Assembly: GCF_039905635.1 (NCBI RefSeq)
Contig: NZ_CP157000.1
Span: 1,240,001 to 1,304,000 of the forward strand
Direction of reading: 5' to 3'
DNA length: 64,000 bases
Source: Microbacterium sp. ProA8
GTDB taxonomy: Bacteria > Actinomycetota > Actinomycetes > Actinomycetales > Microbacteriaceae
The notes beneath the pieces were generated by a model. The model was given only the letters and a program-made list of their open reading frames with translations. It was not told the DNA's origin and ran no database searches. Made by a program: the position numbers and the translations under genes. Numbering within the stretch: the stretch's first letter is position 1; the number at the start of each line of letters is the position of its first letter. Positions 26,332-35,490 of this stretch are shown here, piece by piece.

Positions 26332-28095
26332 ATGAGCACGGTGGGTCCGATGCGGGCATTCGAAGAGCTGAAGGCGCGTCCGTATGCCGACGTGCTGATC
26401 ATCGGCGGCGGCATCAACGGACTCGCCACCTTCCGGGATCTCGCACTGCAGGGCGTCGATGTCGCGCTCGTCGAGCGCGACGACTTCATCAGCGGCGCCT
26501 CCGCCGCGTCGTCGCACATGATCCACGGCGGCATCCGCTATCTCGAGAACGGCGAGTTCCGCCTCGTGCAGGAGGCCGTCACCGAGCGCAACGCCCTGCT
26601 GAAGACCGCGCCCCACTACGTGCGTCCGCTGCAGACGACCATCCCGATCTTCTCGACCTTCTCGGGTGTCCTCTCGGCGCCCCTGCGCTTCCTCCGTCAC
26701 GGCGGGGGGAAGCACCGCGAGCGCGGAGCGGTGCTGATCAAGGTCGGGCTCGTGATCTACGACTCGTTCTCGCGCGGCGGCGGGCTGTTCGGAACCGCAA
26801 CCGTGCCGCGGCACACGTTCCACGGACGCCGGCGATCGCTCGCTCAGCTGCCGCAGCTGAACCCCGACGTGAAGTACACCGCGACCTACTGGGACGCCTC
26901 GCTGCACGACCCCGAGCGCCTCGCGATCGACGTGCTGCGCGACGGGCGCTCGGCCGGCGGCGCCCGCGCCCGTGCGGCGAACTACACCGCAGCGGTGGGC
27001 GTCGAGGACGGCGGCGTGCTGCTGCGTGACGCCGTCACCGGCGAGAAGACACGGTTCGCGGCATCCGTCATCGTCAACGCCAGCGGCCCGTGGACGGATG
27101 AGACCAATCTCGCGCTGGGGGACCCCACCCGCTACATGGGCGGCACGAAGGGATCCCACATCGTGCTCGACCATCCGGAGCTTCTCGCGGCGACGGGCGG
27201 GAGAGAGCTGTTCTTCGAGAACGAGGACGGCCGCATCGTGCTCATCTATCCCCTGAAGGGGCGCGTGCTCGTCGGCACGACCGACCTCGAGCACGACATG
27301 GCGGAGCCGATCGTCTGCACCGAGGCCGAGGTCGACTACTTCATCGAGCTCATCGGGCAGGTGCTTCCCGCGATCCCGGTGGAGCGTGCGCAGATCGTCT
27401 ACCGCTTCGCCGGGGTGCGGCCGCTGCCGGGCCACGGCGAGGTGTCGCCGGGCTTCGTCTCGCGCGACTACCGCGTCGAGTCGGCGCCGCTCGGCGACGA
27501 CGACGCCCCGGCGCCGGGGACGGTCTCTCACCGCACGAGCGCGACCGTGCTGAGCCTCGTCGGGGGCAAGTGGACGACGTTCCGGTCCTCGGCCGAGCAC
27601 CTGGCCGACCGCGTCCTCGCGCTGCTGGCGATGCCGCGCCGCCGCTCGACCAGAGGTATGCCGATCGGCGGGGGCCGCGGCTATCCCACGACCGAACGCG
27701 CCCGCCAGCAGTGGATCGCGGCGCACGCCGTCGACCTGCCGGCTGCGCGCGTCGCGACGCTGCTCGACCGCTACGGCACGGTGGCGGAGGCGGTGGTCGA
27801 CGCCGTCGCCGCCGATCCCGATGACGCCTCGCTGCGGTTCCTCCCCGACTACAGCTCGGGGGAGCTGCGCCACCTCGCGGCGACCGAGGACGTGGTCCAT
27901 CTCGCCGACATCCTGCTGCGGCGCACCAGCATCGCCTTCATCGGCGCCGCGACGGAGGAGGCGCTGGCCGAGGTGGCCGATGCGATCGCGCCGGTGCTCG
28001 GCTGGGATGCCGACCGGGCAGCGATCGAGGTCGTCCGCGCGCTCGACCACGTCCACGCCGCGGACCCGACGTGGTCCCCGGCGTCCGCGCGATAG
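26332..28095 (+). CDS. glpD: glycerol-3-phosphate dehydrogenase, FAD-dependent
   Basis: This 587-residue enzyme oxidises sn-glycerol 3-phosphate to dihydroxyacetone phosphate and passes electrons to quinone at the membrane. The FAD motif IIGGGINGLATFRDLALQG lies at 23-41. GASAASSHMIHGGIRYLE and TKGSHIVLDHPE are family marks, and a GlpO/GlpD C-terminal helical domain lies after about 430. GGTGAGGC lies just before the ATG at 26332. glpK follows after 68 bases in the same direction, forming a glycerol use pair without a nearby glpF. Confidence 0.95.
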   Translation: MSTVGPMRAFEELKARPYADVLIIGGGINGLATFRDLALQGVDVALVERDDFISGASAASSHMIHGGIRYLENGEFRLVQEAVTERNALLKTAPHYVRPLQTTIPIFSTFSGVLSAPLRFLRHGGGKHRERGAVLIKVGLVIYDSFSRGGGLFGTATVPRHTFHGRRRSLAQLPQLNPDVKYTATYWDASLHDPERLAIDVLRDGRSAGGARARAANYTAAVGVEDGGVLLRDAVTGEKTRFAASVIVNASGPWTDETNLALGDPTRYMGGTKGSHIVLDHPELLAATGGRELFFENEDGRIVLIYPLKGRVLVGTTDLEHDMAEPIVCTEAEVDYFIELIGQVLPAIPVERAQIVYRFAGVRPLPGHGEVSPGFVSRDYRVESAPLGDDDAPAPGTVSHRTSATVLSLVGGKWTTFRSSAEHLADRVLALLAMPRRRSTRGMPIGGGRGYPTTERARQQWIAAHAVDLPAARVATLLDRYGTVAEAVVDAVAADPDDASLRFLPDYSSGELRHLAATEDVVHLADILLRRTSIAFIGAATEEALAEVADAIAPVLGWDADRAAIEVVRALDHVHAADPTWSPASAR

Positions 28096-28163
28096 CCTGA
28101 CCGCACCCGCGCCCCGCGCGCGACCACCGCGGGCGCCGCCGCCCGCCGAGGAAGGAGACGACG

Positions 28164-29702
28164 GTGCCCGAACACGTGCTGTCCATCGATCAGGGCACGA
28201 CATCCACGCGCGCGATCCTCTTCGATGCCGCGGGTGCCGTCGTCGCCGTCTCGCAGCGCGAGCACGAGCAGATCTTCCCCCGCGCGGGGCAGGTGGAGCA
28301 CGACCCGGTGGAGATCTGGACGAACACCGAATGGGTGATCGCCTCATGTCTGACGCGCGCCCGGATCAGCGCAGCCGACGTCGCCGGCATCGGCGTCACC
28401 AACCAGCGCGAGACGGCCATCGTCTGGGAGAAGCGCACGGGCCGGCCGGTGCACAACGCGCTCGTCTGGCAGGACACGCGCACGCAGCCGCGCATCGACG
28501 AGATGACGAAGGCCGGCGGGCCCGACCGGTTCGCCGACACGACGGGACTGCCGCTGGCGACGTACTTCTCGGCGTCGAAGGTCGAATGGATCCTCGACCA
28601 CGTCCCCGGTGCACGCGCGGCGGCCGAGGCCGGCGACCTGCTGTTCGGCACACCCGACACCTGGGTGGTGTGGAACCTCACCGGCGGCGCCCGCGGCGGG
28701 ATCCACGTCACCGACGTGACGAACGCCTCGCGCACGCTGCTGATGGACCTGCGCACGCTCGACTGGTCCGACGAGCTTCTGGAGACCTGGCGCATCCCGC
28801 GGGCGATGATGCCCGCCATCCGTTCCTCGTCCGAGGTCGTCGGGCATTCGCAGCTGCCGTCGGTGCTCGACGGCGTGCCGATCGCGGGCATCCTCGGCGA
28901 CCAGCAGGCGGCGACGTTCGGGCAGGCGGCGTTCGACGCGGGCGAGTCGAAGAACACCTACGGCACCGGCAATTTCCTCCTCGTGAACACCGGCACCGAG
29001 ATCGTGCGCTCGCGCAGTGGCCTCATCACCACGGTCGGCTACCGGATCGGCGACGAGCCCGCGCGGTACGCGCTCGAGGGCTCGATCGCGGTCACCGGAT
29101 CGCTCGTGCAGTGGCTGCGCGACAACCTCGGCATCATCCAGCGGTCGGAAGACGTCGAGACCCTGGCCGCGACGGTCGACGACAACGGCGGCGCCTACTT
29201 CGTGCCCGCGTTCTCGGGGTTGTTCGCCCCGTACTGGCGGCCCGACGCGCGCGGCGCGCTGGTCGGCCTCACGCGGTACGTCAACAAGGCGCACATCGCG
29301 CGCGCAGCCCTCGAATCCACGGCGTTCCAGACCCGGGACGTCATCGAGGCGGTCGTCGGCGACACCGGCCGCACGCTCGACGAGCTGCGCGTCGACGGCG
29401 GCATGACGCGCGACGACCTGCTCATGCAGTTCCAGGCCGACATCCTCGGCATCCCGGTCGTCCGTCCCAAGGTCGTGGAGACGACCGCCCTCGGCGCCGC
29501 CTACGCGGCCGGGCTCGCGACGGGCGTGTGGAGCGGCCTGGACGAGCTGCGGGCGCACTGGCAGGAAGACGTGCGCTTCGAACCGCGGATGCCGGAGGAC
29601 GAGCGTGAGCGGCGGTTCCGGCAGTGGCGCAAAGCCGTGTCGAAGTCCCTGGACTGGGTCGACGACGATGCGCGGATCCTCATGGACACCGTCGAGGGCT
29701 GA
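28164..29702 (+). CDS. glpK: glycerol kinase
   Basis: This 512-residue enzyme phosphorylates glycerol with ATP. The first phosphate-binding segment [15 protein letters not shown] lies at 7-21. Substrate and fold markers include [44 protein letters not shown] and [21 protein letters not shown] lies before the GTG start. It works directly before GlpD, encoded upstream. Confidence 0.96.
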   Translation: MPEHVLSIDQGTTSTRAILFDAAGAVVAVSQREHEQIFPRAGQVEHDPVEIWTNTEWVIASCLTRARISAADVAGIGVTNQRETAIVWEKRTGRPVHNALVWQDTRTQPRIDEMTKAGGPDRFADTTGLPLATYFSASKVEWILDHVPGARAAAEAGDLLFGTPDTWVVWNLTGGARGGIHVTDVTNASRTLLMDLRTLDWSDELLETWRIPRAMMPAIRSSSEVVGHSQLPSVLDGVPIAGILGDQQAATFGQAAFDAGESKNTYGTGNFLLVNTGTEIVRSRSGLITTVGYRIGDEPARYALEGSIAVTGSLVQWLRDNLGIIQRSEDVETLAATVDDNGGAYFVPAFSGLFAPYWRPDARGALVGLTRYVNKAHIARAALESTAFQTRDVIEAVVGDTGRTLDELRVDGGMTRDDLLMQFQADILGIPVVRPKVVETTALGAAYAAGLATGVWSGLDELRAHWQEDVRFEPRMPEDERERRFRQWRKAVSKSLDWVDDDARILMDTVEG

Positions 29703-29741
29703 GGCGTTCCGAACGAGCAACGCGTCGCTCCCGGTTCGGGC

Positions 29742-29815
29742 GCCGGTCGTTGAGCGAGCGAGGAACGCGGTCGTTGAGCGAGCTTGCGAGTCGAAACGCA
29801 GAGACGAAACGCCCC
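29742..29815. repeat. GGTCGTTGAG repeat, copy B (degenerate tandem)
   Basis: CGGTCGTTGAGCGAGC occurs twice in direct order, near 29744 and 29768, followed by GAGACGAAACGCCCCGG. It fills the junction of the convergent glpK and Fpg genes. The second arm of the palindrome is missing, so it is a decayed or rearranged copy. Confidence 0.7.
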
Positions 29816-29827
29816 GGGCACTCCCGC

Positions 29828-30688
29828 CTACTTCAGCAGTCGCGACAGCCGGCGGTCGGCGAGGATCTTGCCGCCGGTCTGGCACGTCGGGCAGTACTCC
29901 AGCGAGTTGTCGGCGAAGAAGACGCTGCGCACCTCGTCGCCGCAGACCGGGCAGGTCTCACCGCGACGGCCGTGCACCTGCATGCCCCGACGCTTGGCAT
30001 CCTTGAGCTCGGCCGGGGGCTTGCCGGATGCCTCGGCGACGGCGTCCGCCAGCGTCTCGGTCATCGCCTCGAAGAGCCGGGTGACCTCGTCGTCGGTGAG
30101 CGAGGTCGCGAGGGCGTAGGGCGACATCTTCGCCGCGTGCAGGATCTCGTCGGAGTACGCGTTGCCGACCCCCGCGATCGTCGCCTGGTCGCGCAGCACG
30201 CCCTTGATCTGCGTGCGGCGTCCCTCCAACAGCCCGGCGAGCGTGTCGCGCGTGAAGGCCGGGTCGAGCGGGTCGGGCCCGAGTCGTGCGATACCGGGGA
30301 CGTCGGCGGGGTCTCGAACCACATACACCGCCAGCGACTTCTTGGTGCCCGCCTCGGTGAGGTCGAATCCGGCCCCGTCCGAGAGCGCGACGCGCAGGGC
30401 GATCGGCGTCTTGCCCGGCCGGATGATCGTCTTCGGCAGCTCGTCGTACCAGCGCAGCCACCCCGCCTTGGCGAGGTGAAAGACCAGATGCGGACCCGTG
30501 GTCGAGAGGTCGACGAACTTGCCGTGTCGCGCAGCGCCGGTGATCTCGGCATCCGCCAGCGACTCGATCGGCGGGTCGTACGTCTTCAGCGCCGCGATGT
30601 TGGCGACCGTCGCCCGGGTGATGCGCACCCCGGTCAGCCGCTCGCGGAGGAAGTCGACGAGCCCCTGCACCTCGGGCATCTCGGGCAT
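29828..30688 (-). CDS. Fpg/Nei family DNA glycosylase
   Basis: This 286-residue base-excision enzyme starts MPEMPEVQ, so Pro2 is the likely Schiff-base nucleophile and Glu3 the partner acid. The conserved lysine lies in ARHGKFV. The middle holds the helix-two-turn-helix GVLRDQATIAGVGNAYSDEIL. A C-terminal zinc finger uses CPVCG and CPTC. The start MPEMPEVQ rather than MPELPEVE, and the overall wording, place it in the Nei/Fpg-like actinobacterial group, so its lesion preference is unclear. The last 20 residues are basic. Confidence 0.9.
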   Translation of the reverse strand: MPEMPEVQGLVDFLRERLTGVRITRATVANIAALKTYDPPIESLADAEITGAARHGKFVDLSTTGPHLVFHLAKAGWLRWYDELPKTIIRPGKTPIALRVALSDGAGFDLTEAGTKKSLAVYVVRDPADVPGIARLGPDPLDPAFTRDTLAGLLEGRRTQIKGVLRDQATIAGVGNAYSDEILHAAKMSPYALATSLTDDEVTRLFEAMTETLADAVAEASGKPPAELKDAKRRGMQVHGRRGETCPVCGDEVRSVFFADNSLEYCPTCQTGGKILADRRLSRLLK

Positions 30689-30758
30689 GCGCTCATCCTG
30701 CCACGCGGCGGCGACACGTGGCATCCCACGGGGGAGGCGGTGGTCCGCCCTGCGGTGG

Positions 30759-31322
30759 TCAGTCCAGCATGGGCCAGGGTTGCGGCAAGCGGTCGTCGGT
30801 GGCGAGGACGCCGGCGATCCAGCCGTCGTCGCGGCCGTGCGAGCCGACGAGCGCCTGCCGCAGCGTGCCCTCGTAGCGGAAGCCGAGTGTGCGCGCGGCG
30901 CGTGCCGAGCCGATGTTGCCCACGACGGCACGCCACTCGATGCGATCGAGGCCCAATCCGTCCGGCGAGAAGCCCCAGTCGATCACAGCGCGGGCGGCCT
31001 CGACCGAGAGACCGCGCCGGCGCGACCACGGCGACACCCAGTATCCGAGTTCCCCGGAGCCGCGTCCGTCGAGGCGGTACAGCCCGATCATGCCGGCCAG
31101 CACCGAGCCCTCCCGCATCGCCCAGCTGACATGGGCTCCGCTGCGCCAGTCGGCGGCGACACGCGGTACGAACTCCTCGGCGTGCCGGCGTTCGTAGGGC
31201 GAGGGAACCGGCGTGTAGCGCTGGATCTCGGCATCCTGGCACGCCTCGTAGATCGCGTCGACGTCGCCGTCAACCGGCAACGACAGTTCGAGGCGGTCCG
31301 TTCGCAGGATGGAGGGCTCCAT
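30759..31322 (-). CDS. GNAT-family N-acetyltransferase (RimJ/RimL type)
   Basis: This 187-residue acetyltransferase starts ILRTDRLELSLPVDGDVDAIYEAC. Acetyl-CoA binding is expected in GYWVSPWSRRRGLSVEAARAV, and the ending motif IEWRAVVGNIGSARAARTLGFRYEG is typical of enzymes related to RimJ/RimL. It transfers an acetyl group to an amine, possibly a protein N-terminus; the target is unknown. The ATG follows a TAGCGT box by seven bases. Confidence 0.87.
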   Translation of the reverse strand: MEPSILRTDRLELSLPVDGDVDAIYEACQDAEIQRYTPVPSPYERRHAEEFVPRVAADWRSGAHVSWAMREGSVLAGMIGLYRLDGRGSGELGYWVSPWSRRRGLSVEAARAVIDWGFSPDGLGLDRIEWRAVVGNIGSARAARTLGFRYEGTLRQALVGSHGRDDGWIAGVLATDDRLPQPWPMLD

Positions 31323-31335
31323 CCCGCCCACGCTA
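31323..31335 (-). promoter_or_regulatory. -10 box of a leaderless start (GNAT)
   Basis: On the minus strand TAGCGT is followed by seven bases and the ATG at 31322. Confidence 0.5.
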
Positions 31336-31353
31336 CCGGCCCCGCGCCCTGGC

Positions 31354-32361
31354 TCAGCGGGCCCGGCGGAGGAGGCCGACCTTGTCGTAGACGTCGTTGA
31401 GCGTGCGGTTCGCGACCTCTTCGGCCTTGGCCGCGTTCGCGGCCAGCACGCGGTCGAGCTCGGCCGGATCGTCGAGCAGCTGCAGGGCACGCTCGCGGAC
31501 GGGACCGAACTCGTTCACCACGACCTCGGCGAGGCCCTTCTTGAAGTCGCCGTAGCCGCGGCCGGCGTACTCGTCCTCGATCGAGGGGATCTGCCGGCCG
31601 GTGAGGGCCGCGTAGATCACCAGCAGGTTCGAGACGCCGGGCTTGGCCTCGCGGTCGTAGCGCACCGAACCCTCCGAGTCGGTGACGGCGCGCATGACCT
31701 TCTTCGCCGACACGGCCGGGTCGTCCAGCATCCACAGCACGCCGGCATCCGACTCCGCCGACTTCGACATCTTCGCCGTCGGGTTCTGAAGGTCGTAGAT
31801 GCGCGCGGTCTCCTGCTGGATCACCGGCATCGGAACGGCGAACGTCCGGCCGTAGCGGCTGTTGAAGCGCTCGGCGAGGTCACGCGTGAGCTCGACGTGC
31901 TGCTTCTGGTCGTCGCCGACCGGGACGATGTCGGTCTGGTAGAGCAGGATGTCGGCCGCCATCAGCACCGGGTACGTGAAGAGCCCGACCGAGGTGACGT
32001 CCGAGCCGTAGCGCTGCGACTTGTCCTTGAACTGCGTCATGCGCCCGGCCTCGCCGAAACCCGTGACCGTCGACAGGATCCACGCCAGCTCGGCGTGCGC
32101 CGGCACGTGGGACTGCACGTACAGCGCCGACTTCGACGGCTCGATGCCGGCGGCGATGTACTGCGCCGCGGTACGGCGCGTCTTCTCTCGGAGCTCCGCC
32201 GGATCGTTCGGCTGCGTCAGCGCGTGGAGGTCGACCACGGAGAAGAACGCGTCGTAGGACTCCTGCAGATCGCGCCACTGCATGAGCGCCCCGATGTAGT
32301 TGCCGATCTGGAGCGAGTCGGCGGAGGGCTGCATGCCGGAGTACAGGCGCGGTTTGCTCAT
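31354..32361 (-). CDS. trpS: tryptophanyl-tRNA synthetase
   Basis: This 335-residue class I synthetase charges tRNA-Trp. The HIGH-like motif is SLQIGNYIGA near 16-25 and the KMSKS loop is AKMSKS near 197. FTYPVLMAADILLYQ and VPVGDDQKQHVELTRDLA are family hallmarks. The length is normal for the bacterial short form. The ATG follows a TAGACT box by six bases, fitting a leaderless transcript, and the gene is preceded by the exonuclease III gene in the same direction. Confidence 0.97.
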   Translation of the reverse strand: MSKPRLYSGMQPSADSLQIGNYIGALMQWRDLQESYDAFFSVVDLHALTQPNDPAELREKTRRTAAQYIAAGIEPSKSALYVQSHVPAHAELAWILSTVTGFGEAGRMTQFKDKSQRYGSDVTSVGLFTYPVLMAADILLYQTDIVPVGDDQKQHVELTRDLAERFNSRYGRTFAVPMPVIQQETARIYDLQNPTAKMSKSAESDAGVLWMLDDPAVSAKKVMRAVTDSEGSVRYDREAKPGVSNLLVIYAALTGRQIPSIEDEYAGRGYGDFKKGLAEVVVNEFGPVRERALQLLDDPAELDRVLAANAAKAEEVANRTLNDVYDKVGLLRRAR

Positions 32362-32373
32362 CCGTCAAGTCTA
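32362..32373 (-). promoter_or_regulatory. -10 box of a leaderless start (trpS)
   Basis: On the minus strand TAGACT is followed by six bases and the ATG of trpS. Confidence 0.5.
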
Positions 32374-32450
32374 TTGAACGGATGCCGCGGCCCCGCGCCG
32401 GCCGGGGGCCGGGCGGCGCACCTCGGCGCCGGCCGCCGCGGACGGGGCGC

Positions 32451-33317
32451 TCAGTGCCCGATCGTGTAGTCCGCCACGACGGGGGAGTGGTCGCTCCAGC
32501 GGGTGTCCCACGACGGTGCGCGCACGACGCGGTAGTCGACGACCCGCCCGCCGAGCTCCGGCGTCGCGAGGTGGTAGTCGATCCGCCACCCGGCGTCGTT
32601 GTCGAACGCGCGTCCGCGCATCGACCACCAGGTGTACGGGCCGTCGACGTCGCCGTGGAAGCGGCGTCCGATGTCGACCCAGCCGAGACCGGCGCCCCGG
32701 GATCCGTCGGCACCGGTCACTTCGGCGCCCTCCTCGCCGAAGAAGCGATCGAAGTACGCGCGCTCGCGCGGCAGGAAGCCGGCCTTCTTGATGTTGCCCT
32801 TCCAGTTGCGGATGTCGAGCTCGCGGTGGCCGACATTGAGGTCGCCCATGACGAGCGCCAGTGGCGACGCGGCCTTGAGCTGCGGCATCCGCTTCTCCAT
32901 CGCGTCGAGGAAGGCCCACTTCGCGTCCTGCTTGGGAGTGTCCGCCTCACCGGTGTGCACGTAGGCGCTCACGACGATGAGCCGTTCGCCGTCGATGTCG
33001 AAGTCGGCCTCGATCCAGCGGCCGGCGCTGTCCAGGACTTCTGCTGCGTCCTCCGCGGCCGGTCCGAGCACGCGGCGCACCTCGATCGAGGGGATGCGGC
33101 TGGCCACGGCGACGCCGGCCCGCCCCTTCGAGAGGGCCTCGTCGTTGACGATCTCCCAGCCGGGCAGGGCCGCCCGCAGCTCCTCCTCGGTGGCCCGCAC
33201 CTCCTGCAGGGCCATCACGTCGATGTCCGCGGCATCGAGCCAGTCGTTCATGCCCTTGCGGGTGGCGGCACGGATTCCGTTGACGTTGACAGAGGCGATG
33301 CGAACACGGCGAGACAC
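32451..33317 (-). CDS. xth: exodeoxyribonuclease III
   Basis: This 288-residue AP endonuclease/exonuclease belongs to the EEP fold. The first strand carries IASVNVNGIRAA, the metal glutamate lies in LQEVRA, the catalytic stretch is MGDLNVGHRELD, and the end has SDHSPVVADY. It cuts DNA 5' of abasic sites during base excision repair, as does the glycosylase encoded nearby. The GTG at 33317 is chosen because a TAGTCT box lies seven bases upstream. A GTG at 33347 would add ten residues. Confidence 0.92.
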   Translation of the reverse strand: MSRRVRIASVNVNGIRAATRKGMNDWLDAADIDVMALQEVRATEEELRAALPGWEIVNDEALSKGRAGVAVASRIPSIEVRRVLGPAAEDAAEVLDSAGRWIEADFDIDGERLIVVSAYVHTGEADTPKQDAKWAFLDAMEKRMPQLKAASPLALVMGDLNVGHRELDIRNWKGNIKKAGFLPRERAYFDRFFGEEGAEVTGADGSRGAGLGWVDIGRRFHGDVDGPYTWWSMRGRAFDNDAGWRIDYHLATPELGGRVVDYRVVRAPSWDTRWSDHSPVVADYTIGH

Positions 33318-33330
33318 GACGGCAAGACTA
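33318..33330 (-). promoter_or_regulatory. -10 box of a leaderless start (xth)
   Basis: On the minus strand TAGTCT is followed by seven bases and the GTG at 33317. Confidence 0.5.
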
Positions 33331-33347
33331 TCCGCCACCGCCGACAC

Positions 33348-34613
33348 TCATTCGAACAGGCTGCCGGCCTTCTTCTTGCGTGCCGGGGGAGTGGCGGCCT
33401 CGACCTGCGCCAGCTCCTGCTCTGCGGCACGAACCGCACGGTCCGCGGCGAACAGGCGGTACCACGGCGCGGTCTCGCGCGCCTCGCGCGCGGTGCGCAG
33501 GCGCACCCGGGCGGCCACCAGCAGCGCGGCATGCTCCTCCGCGAGCCGGTCGGCCTCGGTCTGGGGGAGCAGCGGGACCTCGTCGTCCTTCGCCGCGACC
33601 GCGACCCATGCGGCCGCGACGAGCATGATGATGCCGATGATGCGGAACCAGAGCAGGAGGCCGACGAAGATCGCGAAAGTGGCCAGCAGCGCGTTGGTCG
33701 GCGTGTAGACGAACAGCCAGCCGGTGAACAGCTGCAGCACGGTGATCGCTCCGCCGCCGAGGAGGGCACCCGGCCAGATGCGCCGCCACGGCAGTTGGGT
33801 ACCCGTGAGGTACCGGATCAGCCCGGCGAGCGCCGCGCTGAAGATCACGAACGAGATCAGGATGGATCCGACGCTGGTGGTGACTCCCACCCAGCGCGAC
33901 GCATTGCTCCACCCGAGCAAGGAGAACAGCCAGTTCAGCGCCCATGTGCCGAGCGTCGTCGCGGCGAATCCGACCACGAGGGCGAGCGCGAAGACTCCCG
34001 CGCCGATGAGATCGCGCGCCTTGAGGTAGAAGTAGCTGCGCAGGTCGGGTGGCAGGCCGAAGATGTCGCGCACCGCGCGGCGCGTGAAGGTCACGAAGCC
34101 GATGGCCGTCCAGATGAGGGTGCCGAGGGCGATGATGCCGGTGACGCCGAGCACGCCGGCATTGCTCGTCGCGACCTCGGTGACCTGCGCGGGGGTGAAC
34201 AGCCCGTCTTCGCTGATCAGGCCCGGGATGTAGCTGTTGATGAGGCTGATGAGCCCGGCGACGGCCTCCGAGCTTCCGCCCAGCCACAGCCCGGTGATCG
34301 CGAATGCCACGTAGATCGCGGCGAACGTCGCGAACAGCGCCTGGTAGCTCACGCCCGCGGCGAGCAGGAACCCGTTGTGCTGCAGGAAGTGACGCCACAC
34401 CCGCACCGGGAACCACGCGAGGGTGCGCTGGGTGATCGCGGTCGCCCTGCTGATGGGCTGGTCGAAGCGCTCCCGCAGGCCCTCCTGCGTCGCCTCCCAG
34501 CGGGCGCGGAGAGACTCCTCCTCCCGCTGTGCGGCATCCGCCTGATCCCGGGCCACCTCGTGGCCCTGAGCGCGAGTGGGGCCTCGGCCGTCGGAGTCGT
34601 CCCGTTCACTCAC
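33348..34613 (-). CDS. YihY / BrkB-family membrane protein
   Basis: This 421-residue protein has a charged N-terminal 60 residues, about six membrane segments between 75 and 315, and a charged C-terminal helix ending in lysines. Family segments are HNGFLLAAGVSYQALFATFA and LPWRRIWPGALLGGGAITVLQ. It was once called ribonuclease BN, but the family is not a nuclease; the role is unknown. The GTG at 34613 is chosen because TAGTGT lies seven bases upstream. The longer frame to 34664 would run into a terminator hairpin. Confidence 0.87.
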   Translation of the reverse strand: MSERDDSDGRGPTRAQGHEVARDQADAAQREEESLRARWEATQEGLRERFDQPISRATAITQRTLAWFPVRVWRHFLQHNGFLLAAGVSYQALFATFAAIYVAFAITGLWLGGSSEAVAGLISLINSYIPGLISEDGLFTPAQVTEVATSNAGVLGVTGIIALGTLIWTAIGFVTFTRRAVRDIFGLPPDLRSYFYLKARDLIGAGVFALALVVGFAATTLGTWALNWLFSLLGWSNASRWVGVTTSVGSILISFVIFSAALAGLIRYLTGTQLPWRRIWPGALLGGGAITVLQLFTGWLFVYTPTNALLATFAIFVGLLLWFRIIGIIMLVAAAWVAVAAKDDEVPLLPQTEADRLAEEHAALLVAARVRLRTAREARETAPWYRLFAADRAVRAAEQELAQVEAATPPARKKKAGSLFE

Positions 34614-34626
34614 GGAAGTCACACTA
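34614..34626 (-). promoter_or_regulatory. -10 box of a leaderless start (YihY)
   Basis: On the minus strand TAGTGT is followed by seven bases and the GTG at 34613. Confidence 0.5.
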
Positions 34627-34629
34627 TCG

Positions 34630-34672
34630 ACAGACGGATGCCGCATCGCGCTGCGATGCGGCATCCGTCTGT
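34630..34672 (-). terminator. strong hairpin terminator of the sdh operon
   Basis: ACAGACGGATGCCGCATCG at 34630-34648 pairs with CGATGCGGCATCCGTCTGT at 34654-34672, a stem of 19-20 bp with a tiny loop. It starts 17 bases after the sdhB stop. Confidence 0.8.
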
Positions 34673-34689
34673 GAAAGCTGTCGAGGTGC

Positions 34690-35490
34690 TTACGCGCGTC
34701 CGCGCAGGACCGCCTGCTTGACCTCGGCGATCGCCTTCGTCACCTCGATGCCGCGGGGGCACGCCTCGGTGCAGTTGAAGGTGGTGCGGCAGCGCCACAC
34801 GCCCTCCTTGTCGTTGAGGATGTCGAGGCGCACGTCGCCCGCGTCGTCGCGCGAGTCGAAGATGAAGCGGTGCGCGTTGACGATCGCGGCAGGGCCGAAG
34901 TACTGGCCGTCGGTCCAGAACACGGGGCACGACGACGTGCACGCTGCGCACAGGATGCACTTCGTGGTGTCGTCGAAGACCTCGCGGTCGACGATCGACT
35001 GGACGCGCTCCTTGCCGGGCTCGGGCTTCGAGCTCGCGATGAGGAAGGGCTGCACCTCGCGGTACGACGCGAAGAAGGGCTCCATGTCGACGACGAGGTC
35101 CTTCTCGAGCGGCAGGCCCTTGATCGCCTCGACGTAGATCGGCTGCGAGATGTCGAGATCCTTGATGAGCGTCTTGCAGGCGAGCCGGTTGCGGCCGTTG
35201 ATGCGCATCGCATCGGACCCGCAGATGCCGTGGGCGCACGAGCGGCGGAACGTCAGCGACCCGTCGACCTCCCACTTGATCTTGTGCAGGGCGTCCAGCA
35301 CGCGGTCGGTCGAGTACAGCTCGACGTCGTAGTCGACCCAGCGCGGCTCTTCGTCGACCTCCGGGTTGAACCGGCGGATGATGAAGGTGACCAGGAACGA
35401 TTGGATGCCGGTGTCGTTCGCGGACTCCTCCGCGCGGACGGGTGCGTCGGCGTCGGTGCGCTCGATGACGTCGGTGACCGAGGTCGACAT
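34690..35490 (-). CDS. sdhB: succinate dehydrogenase iron-sulfur subunit
   Basis: This 266-residue subunit carries electrons from FAD to quinone in complex II. The [2Fe-2S] site uses Cys85, Cys90, Asp93 and Cys105 (CAHGICGSD; an Asp as in E. coli). The [4Fe-4S] site uses CILCAACTSSC at 178-188, and Cys234, Cys240 and Cys244 complete the remaining ligands of the [4Fe-4S] and [3Fe-4S] centres. It overlaps the sdhA stop by one base and is the last gene of sdhCDAB. The N-terminal tail of about 28 residues is longer than usual. Confidence 0.97.
   Translation of the reverse strand: MSTSVTDVIERTDADAPVRAEESANDTGIQSFLVTFIIRRFNPEVDEEPRWVDYDVELYSTDRVLDALHKIKWEVDGSLTFRRSCAHGICGSDAMRINGRNRLACKTLIKDLDISQPIYVEAIKGLPLEKDLVVDMEPFFASYREVQPFLIASSKPEPGKERVQSIVDREVFDDTTKCILCAACTSSCPVFWTDGQYFGPAAIVNAHRFIFDSRDDAGDVRLDILNDKEGVWRCRTTFNCTEACPRGIEVTKAIAEVKQAVLRGRA

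Noticed and set aside
34614..34664. Longer YihY protein starting at the ATG at 34664
   Set aside because: That ATG lies inside the sdh terminator hairpin; the GTG at 34613 follows a good -10 box.
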